Below are positions 35,035 through 44,757 of a stretch of 64,000 nucleotides of DNA, in pieces; position 1 is the stretch's first letter; the number at the start of each line of letters is the position of its first letter. The stretch comes from Macrosoma leucophasiata (Eukaryota > Arthropoda > Insecta > Lepidoptera > Hedylidae). The stretch lies in NCBI GenBank assembly GCA_036365455.1, contig JAWQUS010000023.1:8370001-8434000 (forward strand). Direction: 5' to 3'. The translations under genes and the position numbers were made by a program. The notes under the pieces were generated by a model. That model was not told where the DNA came from and did not search any database. It saw only the letters and a list, made by a program, of their open reading frames with translations.

Positions 35035-35205
35035 TGATGTACGGCCCTGTAATTTCCGACACAGAGGCATAACAACTTAGGCCTCAGGAGTGGTAACGCA
35101 TCTGCAATTTGACCTTGGTCTTTGTGTGGGTGTCTATAGGCTGCAGTCATCACTTAACATCAATGTGAACTCGTGCTTGTTTGCCACTAACATTACATAA
35201 AAAAA
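35035..35205 (+). repeat. Repeat A copy 14, 5'-truncated
   Basis: Starts at ATGTACGGCCCTGTAATTTC, 30 bp after the mariner MITE. Confidence 0.82.
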
Positions 35206-35221
35206 CAAACTTCATATTCGT

Positions 35222-35290
35222 TATATAGGAAATCAATTTTTCGGAACCAAATACACGCGAGTCCGACTTGCACTTGTCCGATGTTTATGT
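35222..35290 (+). repeat. Repeat B end fragment
   Basis: TTTCGGAACCAAATACACGC with GTCCGACTTGCACTTGTCCG. Confidence 0.45.
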
Positions 35291-35395
35291 CATGTACCTA
35301 AGTAACAAACAAGCATAGCTACAGCTCATTTTGATGGATAAGTAATAAAGCCAATCACTTCAAATAAAAATGAATGACGTTTGTTAGTCTCACTT

Positions 35396-35617
35396 AAACT
35401 CGAGAATGGCTCTACCATTTTGCCTTATTTTAGTTTTTTAAATATTTGTAGAAGTGCAAGGAAGGGTCATAAGCTGAAAAATTATGAAGAAATTTTAAGG
35501 AAAATAGTAAAAACAACAATTATTTTTTTCCATACAAATAGGTAATTTGTACTTGTCAAATCTTTAACACTTTATTTAATCCTAAGGCGGTACTAAGTTC
35601 ACCGGGTCAGCGAGTAC
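35396..35617 (+). mobile_element. Diverged Helitron-like copy
   Basis: Related to 16925-17183 (ACTCGAGAA, AGGGTCATAAG, TTCACCGGGTCAG). The terminal CTAG has mutated to CGAG. Confidence 0.5.
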
Positions 35618-35644
35618 TGTAATATTTTGTAGTATATTATTTTT

Positions 35645-35795
35645 CGTTGCCACTTTTGAAGCCTAAGAAGCACATTCAAGCAATTCGGCACAGAGGCAAA
35701 ACAGTCTTTGTGCCGGAATTACGTAGCCGTACGTTGCTACCAAACCGAAACACGATAACGCTGAAGTATACTATCATTTAGCAGCAAGTTAACTG
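35645..35795 (-). repeat. Repeat A copy 15, diverged
   Basis: Middle part only (GTGCCGGAATTACGTAGCCG, CGAAACACGATAACGCTGAA). Confidence 0.55.
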
Positions 35796-36056
35796 AAACT
35801 GTAACGTTAGTTCTAACACTTATGCACCTACAGTGTTCATCAAGAAATGATGCACAAAATGTACATCGAGCCTATGAAAGTGACAATCGGCTAGTTTCGG
35901 CTTTATAGAGCGTTATCTCTGCTACACACTGCCTACGTAAGCATCCGTAGTCCGGTATTTGTCAAAACTTGACCAAAATGATTGTTTTATATTATTTCGC
36001 ATTAACACATGCTTGTGAAATATATTTTATTTAAAGAAAAATGGAAAGAAAAATTT

Positions 36057-36132
36057 GACTTCAGGCGAGACTCGAACTCGCGGCCTATTGGGAATCTAGT
36101 CCAGCCGCTCTTCCAATTGAGCTACTGAAGTC
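36057..36132 (-). repeat. tRNA-like sequence (left arm of palindrome)
   Basis: Reads GACTTCA...TGAAGTC on the minus strand with perfectly paired 7 bp ends and T-stem, so the cloverleaf ends are better preserved here than in its plus-strand partner. The anticodon arm is not well paired. Confidence 0.6.
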
Positions 36133-36374
36133 CTGCCCGATTTGTCAAATCTTTCCTTCACATTTATTGCATTGCTTTATGGTAGCAGCAGCGTACCCGC
36201 TTTTACCCTTAATAAAACAATTATTAAGGGTAAAAGCGACTTCTTTACGATATTCAATAAACTGCAAAGTCAATTATATCGGTTGCCTAACTAGCATAGT
36301 TGGCAATAGATGGCGCTGCTGCTACCATAAAGCAATGCAATAAATGTGAAGGAAAGATTTGACAAATCGGGCAG

Positions 36375-36450
36375 GACTTCAGTAGCTCAATTGGAAGAGC
36401 GGCTGGACTAGATTCCCAATAGGCCGCGAGTTCGAGTCTCGCCTGGAGTC
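36375..36450 (+). repeat. tRNA-like sequence (right arm of palindrome)
   Basis: Inverted partner of 36057-36132; the 3' acceptor side has one change (TGGAGTC). Otherwise nearly identical over the whole 76 nt, implying recent duplication or gene conversion between the arms. Confidence 0.6.
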
Positions 36451-36540
36451 AATTTTTTCTTTCCATTGATCAAAATGGTCGACAAACGTCAAATAGGTAA
36501 GACGCGAAAGAGATAACGCTCTACAGATCCGAAATAAGCC

Positions 36541-37284
36541 AACCTCTCTTCCATAGGTCGATATGCATTATTTCTTGTTGGATATGTACGTACTTAGTCT
36601 TGTGAAATACAAAAAAAAACAACGGCACTTATGTACTGCCATTGACATACTGACAACAATGTAGATGGAAAATCTAGGCTTACGCGTCTTGTTACAAGTA
36701 ACAAAGTGTCGCAATAAATTTATTAACATTTAGAAAGTAGACGTCCAACAAGTAAAGCCTGTTTCATGAATAGTGCCATTAATACACTTTCTACAATTGT
36801 TAAATTTATTGCTGTAGTTTTACAATATTTATGTGGCAGTAGCGGTATTTTAATAGAAGATATGATGAAATTAAATAATATATAAATGAAGCGCATTTCC
36901 GCATTCCACATTTTTTTTTTTTTGCTTATGCTCGATCCTCGTTTTAGTCGGGGATTCGATCGGTACTTGACATTTATGAATGACTTTAGATCATAACCTA
37001 AAATCAAGTCACGGGCAGTATTGGGTAGGGTCGCAGGAATCTTTAAAAGACGGTGTCAACGCCATAATTGCTGTTATCCTGACTGGATCTCCAGCATGAT
37101 AGGAGGAGGATGATAGTACGGGCACAGTATAAGTACATACAGTAGTTTATCGCCTTTGAAGTTTTGCGATATGCCGCCTTCATCCATCAAAACGATAAGT
37201 CATTAAGATTGTCACGTTTTTGGTTTTTATTTACGTTGTTTGTAACGCGTCAGTTTACGTTGAACATATACAAAAATCCTAAAA
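36541..37284. other. No recognisable feature
   Basis: No gene or repeat family recognised. Confidence 0.35.
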
Positions 37285-37505
37285 ACATCACGCCTGTAAT
37301 TCCCCAAGGGGTAGGCAGAGCTTAATGCATATTATAATTCCATCTTTTATTTTGCCGTATGCATATCCGGAACAGTCATGCACGCTTAAATCTCTTTGCC
37401 TTTGGCGGCGACGTGTGTCCCTCTAAAATGGTCGAGGAGGGCAATGGCTGTCACATGCGTCATACTCGTGAACGGGTGCTGTTGGTGGGGACTGGTCTGT
37501 TCTAG
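37285..37505 (-). repeat. Retroelement with SINE-B/LINE-type tail but different body
   Basis: Minus strand 3' tail CTCTGCCTACCCCTTGGGGA...GGCGTGATG; the body (ACGTCGCCGCCAAAGGCAAA) is unrelated to SINE-B, implying a second family sharing the tail. Confidence 0.5.
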
Positions 37506-37509
37506 TTTG

Positions 37510-37945
37510 CAGGAGCTACATCACATTTAGTCGATAGCAGTTTATTTGCATCTATGCTATAAACGTTCACATTATTTGATTTTTCACGATAATCTGTACT
37601 AGATTTAAGCTCTCATTTAAAAGAGCTCTTACTGAGTTTGTTGGGTAGCGGAGTTCTTCTCAGTAGTGACTGCACTTGGAACTCTGCTAAGTGAATAACT
37701 TTGATCTTGACGAATAAGTTTTTCTTTTTCTTCATTTATCAATTGAAGGAATTGACAAAATTTGTGATTATTATGTTTTAACCAAGTAGTTTCAATTCTA
37801 ATTTTTAATTTATATATTATTTTGCTTTTACTATATGTAATGGTTATTCACTCTAGGTATTTTATGATTTATTGACGTTTTGAAAGTATCTGTAAAGATC
37901 TATTTGAAATAAAAATATTTTTTATTCTATTCTATTCTATATATG
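37510..37945 (+). repeat. Unassigned AT-rich sequence ending in (TTCTA)n
   Basis: Ends AAATAAAAATATTTTTTATTC TATTC TATTC, resembling a retroelement 3' end with a pentamer tail. No coding remnants. Confidence 0.35.
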
Positions 37946-38000
37946 CAAACATCCTCGATTCACCGGTCACGTTTTGGCCCATGTAACAATTAGCGAGTAT
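37946..38000 (-). repeat. SINE-B fragment
   Basis: ATGCAAACATCCTCGATTCA and CACGTTTTGGCCCATGTAAC match the SINE-B body. Confidence 0.45.
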
Positions 38001-38002
38001 AT

Positions 38003-38110
38003 ATGCGCGGGTGCAATGTTACCTACCCTATCCTATTCATCTTAGCGTGGTGTTATGTTATAGCCTATGTTATATTCCTGAGATTGGCGCGTTCAAGCAA
38101 ACAAACTCTT
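38003..38110 (-). repeat. Helitron-like fragment
   Basis: GCGCGGGTGCAATGTTACCT and ATAGCCTATGTTA match the family at 11.2 kb. Ends are not defined. Confidence 0.45.
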
Positions 38111-38801
38111 CAGCTTTATATAATTATAGTACCTATAGTCAGTATAGTATAGACTTAATCGACAAAAAAAATTAGAACCGCGTCTCGAAATCCTTCATAG
38201 CTATTGCTGTTCTCTAGACCCTGTGTTGTTATACTGTCTTGTTATTTGCCCACTTTCATGTCGTAAAAATTCAATAAAACAGTGTTAATAACATATGCGT
38301 GGAATACACATTAACGCTTCTTAACTGGACCCTACTCCTAACGCAATGTAGACGTTATCGCCGACGATAACTTATCTAAATCACTTGTTTTCGTGTAATT
38401 GCTTCTCTAGTTACATTGCGTAACCAAACTATAATGTCTTTAAATCGGTCACTAGTGTTGAATGGATAAATTAACGTGAATCTAGATAAACGGTTTATCA
38501 TAGATAGTCATTTTCATCAATTCAATTTTGTCATTTTTTAAACCAGCAAATGAAATATCTGTAGTCTATAATGTACGAATATTTCAAAATAAAATTAACC
38601 AGATGGGTCCAGCCGTTTTCGAGTTATAAGTAGTGAGACTTACAAACGTCATTTCATTTTTATAATTTGAGAAGATTTTCTTAAACTGTAACATGAAACA
38701 CAAGCCATAACACAGTCAATAATTTGAAATTTGAATTCTCAAAAACATACTTTCATAAGACTAAATTCAAGTAGGTACCATCGTATTGTTTTTATGTTAT
38801 A

Positions 38802-38960
38802 CAGGTGGCAAATAAGCATGCAGTTCACATTGATGTTAAGTGATGACTGCAGCCTAAAGACACCCACACAAAGACCAGAGAGAAGTCCAAATGCAGATGC
38901 GTTGCCACCCCTGAGCCTATTTTGTCTCTGTGATCTTTTATTATGGGGCCATAAACTGAT
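38802..38960 (-). repeat. Repeat A copy 16, A-rich half
   Basis: From GGTGGCAAATAAGCATGCAG to TTATTATGGGGCCATAAACTG. Confidence 0.8.
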
Positions 38961-39443
38961 TCAAAGTAATTCAAACAATGAAAGTACCAAATATGTAAAA
39001 AAAAATACGTTTACGATTATTGTTTACTAGCAGCTGCCCGCAACGTCGTCTGCGTGAAGGCTCTACAGCACCAAACATACCTAAGATGCCAGTGTCGCTT
39101 TATCATTATAAGCAAACAACTTTTAAAATAGTTTCAAATTAAAAGTATACGTTTTTTTGCAAGCGAAGCAAGTGAAGGGAGTCATATGGGAATCCTGCTG
39201 AGTTCAGTAGTATTATTACATATTCTCTGGTTCAGTCATAAGATGTGACAGAAGGAAATAGACAAAATAATGCAGGAATATATTCCCGGACACAAAAGAG
39301 TAAAATTACGTACAAAGGTATCAAACCTTACAACACTTGTTTTTATATTATTTCGCATTAACACATGCTTGTGAAAATATATTTTTATTTTTAAAGAAAA
39401 ATGGAAGAATAGATGTGAAGGAAAGATTTGACAAATCGGGCAG

Positions 39444-39507
39444 GGCTTCAGTAGCTCAATTGGACTAGGTTCCCAGTAGGTCGCGAGTTCGAGTCTCGCC
39501 TGAAGTC
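39444..39507 (+). repeat. tRNA-like sequence, 12 nt deleted
   Basis: Same as the 39743 copy, but the second half of the D-arm and the start of the anticodon stem are missing (AATTGG joins directly to ACTAGG). The T-arm is intact. Confidence 0.6.
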
Positions 39508-39742
39508 AAATTTTTCTTTCCATTTTTCTTTAAAAATAAAAATATATTTTCACAAGCATGTGTTAATGCGAAATAATATAAAAACAATTATTAAGGGTAA
39601 AAGCGACTTCTTTACGATATTCAATAAACTGAAAAGTCTATTATAGCGGTTGCCTAACTAGCATAGTTGTGTAATAGATGGCGCTGCTGCTACCATAAAG
39701 CAATGCAATAGATGTGAAGGAAAGATTTGACAAATCGGGCAG

Positions 39743-39818
39743 GGCTTCAGTAGCTCAATTGGAAGAGCGGCTGGACTAGATTCCCAGTAGGTCGCGAGTT
39801 CGAGTCTCGCCTGAAGTC
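39743..39818 (+). repeat. tRNA-like sequence (76 nt)
   Basis: 7 bp acceptor-like ends (GGCTTCA / TGAAGTC, one G-T pair), a D-arm TAGCTCAATTGGAAGAGC and a perfect 5 bp T-stem GCGAG-TTCGAGT-CTCGC. The anticodon arm is poor (CTGGA/CCCAG with an A-C mismatch), so a functional tRNA is unlikely and I do not assign an isotype. Internal A- and B-box promoters look intact. Confidence 0.6.
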
Positions 39819-39860
39819 AAATTTTTCTTTCCATTTTTCTTTAAAAATAAAAATATATTC

Positions 39861-40229
39861 TTACAACACTTTCCTATAAACTACGTTGGTAGTTATTCTG
39901 CCAGGCACCAAAATGTAAAAAGAGACAGGACTGGTAACGCAGTAGCAAGCGACGTACAGTTGCCCGTGTGAGAAGCAACTTGTCCTGAGGTTAACACCCG
40001 CTGACCTCAGTGTCTGCCCCTGGGACTTATTGATGGACATCGCGAAGCAAACATTCAACTGTACGCGTTTGAACTGGAATGTGTAGTTATGCGGTATGAA
40101 TGCGTGGTATAAATACTGCCTCGCCAATGCCGGGTCCCGATCTAGGCTGGAGCGCCTTCTGCGCTCGCCGATTGCCCGGTGAAGTAGACTAGTGCCGTCT
40201 CGAGACAGGCCGCCTACATAAAGACCGAA

Positions 40230-40293
<64 letters not shown>

Positions 40294-41472
40294 CCGGGTC
40301 CCGTTATACAACTTCGGAGGAGATAAGTTCCGAAGAAGCATAATCGGGACACCTACCTTCAGCTTGATGGTATGCGATGGAAGTCCGCTTGCTGACAAGA
40401 AGTTCAGAAATGCCATGGGATAATGTGTGGCGTCATCTTGCTCGACGACAGTATTTATGGAGGTATAGACCACTTCATTGCCTATTAATTGCTGCAGCCT
40501 GATCATTTTTGGGCGTCAAAATGGCCCGCTTACACACCCAAAACGTCGTTTTCTGCTGGTGCGGTATACGACTAATGTGCCCGTAGACACCGAGAATGAG
40601 TTCTTCTCTCCTGGATACATCTGTGTCGAGGGTTCTGGAAACACCACCTATCCACCTCTCTGTTCTGGTAGAGTGCTTCCTCGAAGACTTCGGAAAATTC
40701 TTGAGCACGTGCATTGTCGTCGAGCCGAGCTCTCATATTAATGGTCAAGCGCAGCGTAAGTACAAACTCGTTAAGATAGTTTCAACAAAGCATTCATCTC
40801 GTCAGCCCTCGATCTTCGCGTCAAAACGGGAAGCGTTTGCCGGAAATCGTCAGTGAACAGTAATGTGACACCACCCACTCAAATGTTTGTTCCTGCGGAT
40901 GTCCTGCAGGGTTCTGTCCACGGCCTCAACTGCCTTTCTATTTCTACCACGTGTCCCTTATCACTGTTACATGACACACCGAAAACGTCATTTCGGCGCT
41001 CTCTAAATATAAGGGAATTTTAAACATGGCATGTACTGTCTTGCTATCCGGAAGCAGTGTGGCAGCAATTCCATAGTTCAATCGGTGGTGGAAATTACCA
41101 CATCTTGAATGAACTAATACAGGTGTTCAGCATGCCTTCATTAGTTACTTCGACTTCGTCTCCAGTAGCACGTGTCTCAAAGCTCGTAGAAAATCTTCTG
41201 ACAGATGATGGCGATATTTCTCCGTCACTGACGCTTGCTTCCGCGAGGGTGTAATCCCAGTTTTAGTAACCGTCGAGAAGGTGACGTGCTACGCAGGCTG
41301 CGCGGTAAGTGGGATACTCCACACCATCAAATATCCTCAGAAAAGTGAAATACGTTGGGCCTCGGACCGTGTGAAGTAACAACCGCAGGAAATAGCTTTC
41401 GCCATTATTTGGATGCACGGTACCTATAAACATTACCCAATGAGGTGTCCTTGAAAATTCTCGGATATTCAT
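39861..41472 (-). pseudogene. Helitron Pif1-like helicase, degenerate
   Basis: Conserved pieces appear in order on the minus strand. The pre-helicase block HPNNGESYFLRLLLHTVRGP is at 41263-41472. A walker-B-adjacent DFRQTLPV-type segment is near 40840. Then come LTPKND...IN (about 40480-40520), VGVPIMLLRNL and NGTRL (40300-40420), and finally INKSQGQTL with HGQLYVAC (39900-40000), ending at the natural stop 39861. The frame is broken between the first two blocks and near 40700-40860, and is split by the poly(A) insertion. Helitron helicases unwind DNA during rolling-circle transposition; this copy cannot be functional. Confidence 0.85.
40140..40292 (+). mobile_element. 5'-truncated poly(A) retro-insertion in the Helitron helicase
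   Basis: About 90 bp of non-helicase sequence ending CATAAAGACCGAAC, followed by 62 consecutive A (40231-40292). It is bracketed by an 11 bp direct repeat GCCGGGTCCCG (40129-40139 and 40293-40303). Target duplication plus poly(A) is the footprint of target-primed reverse transcription. The body is too short to name the LINE or transcript of origin. Confidence 0.88.
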
Positions 41473-42606
41473 GCAAAATTAGAAGTAAATCCATTAAGAT
41501 CCATTACTTTTTGAGTTTAGTTCGCACATACCTACAGACAAACAACAACAGACAAAACAAACACTATATTTGGCTTCAATATCGATAGTAAATCACACCT
41601 CAAATATTCTTTAAAACAAAAAGCAATGAACAGTTATGACTTTCCTACGATTTAAGAGATTTACAGCTTTTCCCCCGTAGGAGATAGCGTGATAATATGT
41701 AGCCTATATGTTAACCGGACCTGTTAGTATTAATTAGCAAAATTTTTCTTCAAATTTTGCTTAAATATTACTAACAGGCGCCATTTAGTAGGTACTTTTT
41801 TAGTTTAGCCCGGACATACATAGAGACAAAGAGACAAAATATCTGAAAACTATATTTTTGGCTTTCTATTGTAAATCATGTCCCAAGTATTCTTTTAAAA
41901 AATATTTAATGTACAGTTTTGACTTTCCTACGATTTTATTAAATGTAGAGATTCCCGTGGGAATGAGAGATTTTCCCGAAGTAAAAAGTAGCCTAAATGT
42001 TGGCCAGGATTAGTATCTATACACCACAAAAAGTTTCATTCGAATCAGTCCAGTATCTTCGGAGATTAGCCTGGATAAAGGGACAAACAGACAAACAGAC
42101 AGACAATAAAATTAAAAATCATTGAAAAGTGTTCTAATACTATTTTAACATCGCCCCCAATTAGTTTTTCGTAAATATATACAATGTACAGACACGCGGG
42201 TTTTACTGTTTTCTTATATGTATAGATATAGATGTTTAAATTCTTGTATCTCTATTGAGGATTATGACAATGCTTAATTGATATTTAGGTATATAATTAA
42301 ATTAATTTTATGTGATTAATAGGAGTGGCAGCAAGTTGCGACTGTCGGTCACAACATTGTACCGAAGTATGTATTCATGTTATCTTTTATATGTACCTAC
42401 TAGCACTTACTTGTAGTATTTATTTATCTATGGCATAATTCGTCAAGTGATTGCATTATATTCAAGGACTAATGTTACTTACTTTGAAGATTTTGCTATT
42501 TACGAGTATGTGATAATTGTATGACAATATAGGTTGTTTAGTCAAACTGTTACTCAGTCAACCGTACTTTTTATTTCTAATTAATATATAAGTAGGTACC
42601 TATATA
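41473..42606. other. Repeat-like sequence without clear ends
   Basis: Two related segments (TTTCCTACGATTTAAGAGAT at 41640, TTTCCTACGATTTTATTAAA at 41930, each followed by CCCGTAG/CCCGAAG and TAGCCTA(T/A)ATGTT) show an old tandem duplication of a Helitron-like repeat about 290 bp apart. Confidence 0.4.
41718..41778. repeat. Long hairpin
   Basis: Outer stem CCTGTTAGTA(TT) with inverted TACTAACAGG and inner perfect stem AGCAAAATTT around loop TTCTTC. Confidence 0.75.
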
Positions 42607-42880
42607 TATTTTTTTTTTTCCTTAATGGCAACCGCCAGGAGGCATAACTGCCACCATCGCGTCTGAATTCAAGAAAATATACAGCGATACGAAAAAAATG
42701 AACAGCGTTACAAATTTAACTGTATCTGAAAATAACACAAATGTTAGACTATTTTAACACACAGTTAGTTTGAGTGAATATATATAACATATACAATATT
42801 TACATTTATCACTAAGAACGACCACATTTACAACTTAATCCTATTTTTATGTACAAAATATACAATTGATCTTAGAATTT
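42607..42880 (-). repeat. Probable retroelement 3' end
   Basis: A T-run then AATGGCAACCGCCAGGAGGC ATAACTGCC and a long A-rich body. On the minus strand it would end in poly(A). Family not recognised. Confidence 0.35.
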
Positions 42881-42963
42881 TGGGATTGGAATTGGACAGG
42901 AATAGTAGGGTGGGGATATACCTATATTAGGTACCTACTTATATATTGTCAGTTTGGACATAA

Positions 42964-43168
42964 TTTGACGACCCGGTTAGTCTAGCGGTGTGAAACCATC
43001 GTTTGATTCGAAGGGTCGCGGGTTCGATCCCCGAACCGGGACAAATATTTGTATGGCCTACAGATATTTGTTTCGGGTCTAGGTGTTTGTGTTTGTGTTG
43101 TATGTGTATAACGGCACCTACGACACAGGTTTATACCTACTGTGGGGCTGTGAGTGTAAGCGTATTTA
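42964..43168 (+). mobile_element. SINE-1, full length
   Basis: Same head and body as 27406, with the extra duplicated AAATATTTGTATGGCCTACA segment between head and body. An 18 bp perfect hairpin follows 25 bp downstream. Confidence 0.85.
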
Positions 43169-43193
43169 AATTCTTTATTTAAGAAGATACCTA

Positions 43194-43232
43194 TATTTAA
43201 GTAGGTACCTATATTAGGTACCTACTTAAATA
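43194..43232. repeat. Perfect 18 bp hairpin
   Basis: TATTTAAGTAGGTACCTA, loop TAT, then its exact inverse. TTCTTTATTTAAG just upstream (43171) offers an alternative partner for the distal arm. Confidence 0.85.
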
Positions 43233-43344
43233 AAGAAACTTTAATTGTAACATTAATGTTATAGTAATATGTATTTTTGTATGTACGCGTATTTTCACGC
43301 AACGTCCTTGCGTGGTACGCAGAGAGCGTAGATTTTTATTTATG

Positions 43345-43630
43345 TCATGAAGTGGCAAACAAGCGTACAGTTCACATTGATAATATTTTTTTTCATTGTT
43401 AATACATAATAACGAGAGAAGCCTAAATACATCTACATGAAACCAGAGATTTCAGTGTAGACGCGTTGCCACTCCTAAGGCCTAAGGTATTATGCCTCTG
43501 TGCCGGAAATTATAGGGCCGTATATTATCACCTGACCGGAACACGAAAGTGCTGGACTCTATCATTTAGTGGCAAGTAGATTATATAATGCCTACGCCCG
43601 CGAGGTCCGTCACTGAGGCTCTACCACGAT
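43345..43630 (-). repeat. Repeat A copy 17
   Basis: Complete but diverged; hairpin end CGAGGTCCGTCACTGAGGCTC. Confidence 0.8.
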
Positions 43631-44487
43631 TACAAAAATATTTCTAATTTATTTCTTATAGGTAGACATTCCGACGTATACTCTAAATTAGAATGTCAAA
43701 AATGTAACTCAATAAGCGTATTCAAGCAATCTAAATCACAAATAAAGTGGTAGTAGGTAGGTATAATTTACAATTCGTTCCGACATTCATGTTCTATTGG
43801 ACAAATATATTAAATATTTGAAATATAGCCAATAAAAAGTCAACTTCGGAATATAAATTTGGCTCGTGAATTGGCATAAAATTTAAATTACTCTTATTAT
43901 AGTACCTTATTTAAATAGGTGTCATACCTACGTGCCTGGTAATATTTTCATTTCATTTTATAATCAATGGAATAGGTACTATGATACTCTGACGACTTCA
44001 TCTGCTTTTAATTTTATCGCAAAAAGTACCTATATTCTTTATTAGGGTTCAAATAAGCTCCATATTAAATTTCATCATAATCAGCGGTTTAGTTGTCTGC
44101 GACAAGCTACTTATATTCATTTAATAAGTATTTACACTCTACAAATTATTCTGGTTTTAAAATTTAACTGATTCTCTTTGTACACCACGTTCATCTTTTG
44201 CTTATTTTTTAACTCTACATAGTACCTAACTCTATACCACGCGAAAACATACTTCAATGTAAATTTATTCAAATTATTCTATCTTTTCAAACAAATTAAC
44301 AATACATTTTTATTTTAACATATTTCAAACGAAACAACACGTAACTACCTCAACTAATGGTTGTCCGCTCAACACAAGGCATAAACAATGAATTTACTTA
44401 CCTATGTCCGCAGTCAGTAGTCAGACTAGTTAGCAGATAGGTATGTTCTTCTGAACGAACGGTTTCGGTTACGGATAAAAGATTTTG

Positions 44488-44757
44488 CATGCATGCAGTT
44501 CACATTAATGTTAAATGATGTGCTGCAGCCTATAGACATCTATATAAAAACCAGAGGTCAAAATACAGATGCGTTGCCACCCCTGAGACCTTAGTCGTTG
44601 TGTCTCTGAATTATGTGATAGCTATTACAAATCCATACATTTACCATCTAACGGAATCTAACCGGAACATGATAGTGCTGAATACTATTGGCGGCAACAT
44701 AAGGTAATGCGGTTGTGCCTTTGCCATAGAGTTCCTACACTGGAACTGTGCCACTAG
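44488..44757 (-). repeat. Repeat A copy 18
   Basis: TGCATGCAGTTCACATTAAT to TGGAACTGTGCCACTAG; a short internal duplication of ATCTAACGGA. Confidence 0.8.

Larger units (their letters stand above)
35889..36540. repeat. 652 bp imperfect palindrome carrying two inverted tRNA-like sequences
   Basis: The outer arms share TAGAGCGTTATCTCT (35905-35920 and, inverted, 36508-36525). Inner arms of over 110 bp contain a tRNA-like sequence on each strand plus the flank from TGCCCGATTTGTCAAATC to GGTAGCAGCAGCG. A nested stem TTACCCTTAAT/ATTAAGGGTAA sits in the left part of the spacer. It resembles a foldback element built around the same tRNA-bearing unit found at 39.3-39.9 kb. Confidence 0.8.
39339..39859 (+). 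mobile_element. tRNA-like tandem element with 12 bp target duplication
   Basis: The 521 bp segment is bounded by CTTACAACACTT at 39327-39338 and 39860-39871; the right copy overlaps the Helitron helicase stop codon. It holds two direct copies of a tRNA-like sequence (39444-39507, 12 bp deleted, and 39743-39818) with shared flanks. Its left end (AT-rich TTATTTCGCATTAACACATG) recurs inverted in its middle. A variable-length duplication and an A/T-rich end suggest retroposition of a composite. Confidence 0.75.
39027..41472 (-). mobile_element. Helitron relic (RepHel type), with nested insertions
   Basis: The minus strand carries a broken Pif1-like helicase (39861-41472). Downstream lies a Helitron-like terminus: an inverted-repeat stem (ACGCAG...TTGCG) followed by GCAGCTGCTAG|T, with CTAG at 39027-39030. 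The 5' part (Rep nuclease) is not recognisable. Two younger insertions split it: a tRNA-like element just after the stop codon (39339-39859), and a poly(A) retro-insertion inside the helicase (40140-40292). Confidence 0.8.

Noticed and set aside
36375..36450. Functional tRNA gene
   Set aside because: The acceptor and T-arm pair well, but the anticodon arm does not, copies are embedded in a repeat, and one copy has a 12 nt deletion.
39861..40352. 163-codon minus frame with a long run of phenylalanine
   Set aside because: The Phe run is the 62-nt A tract read on the other strand; the frame crosses a retro-insertion and is not a real protein.
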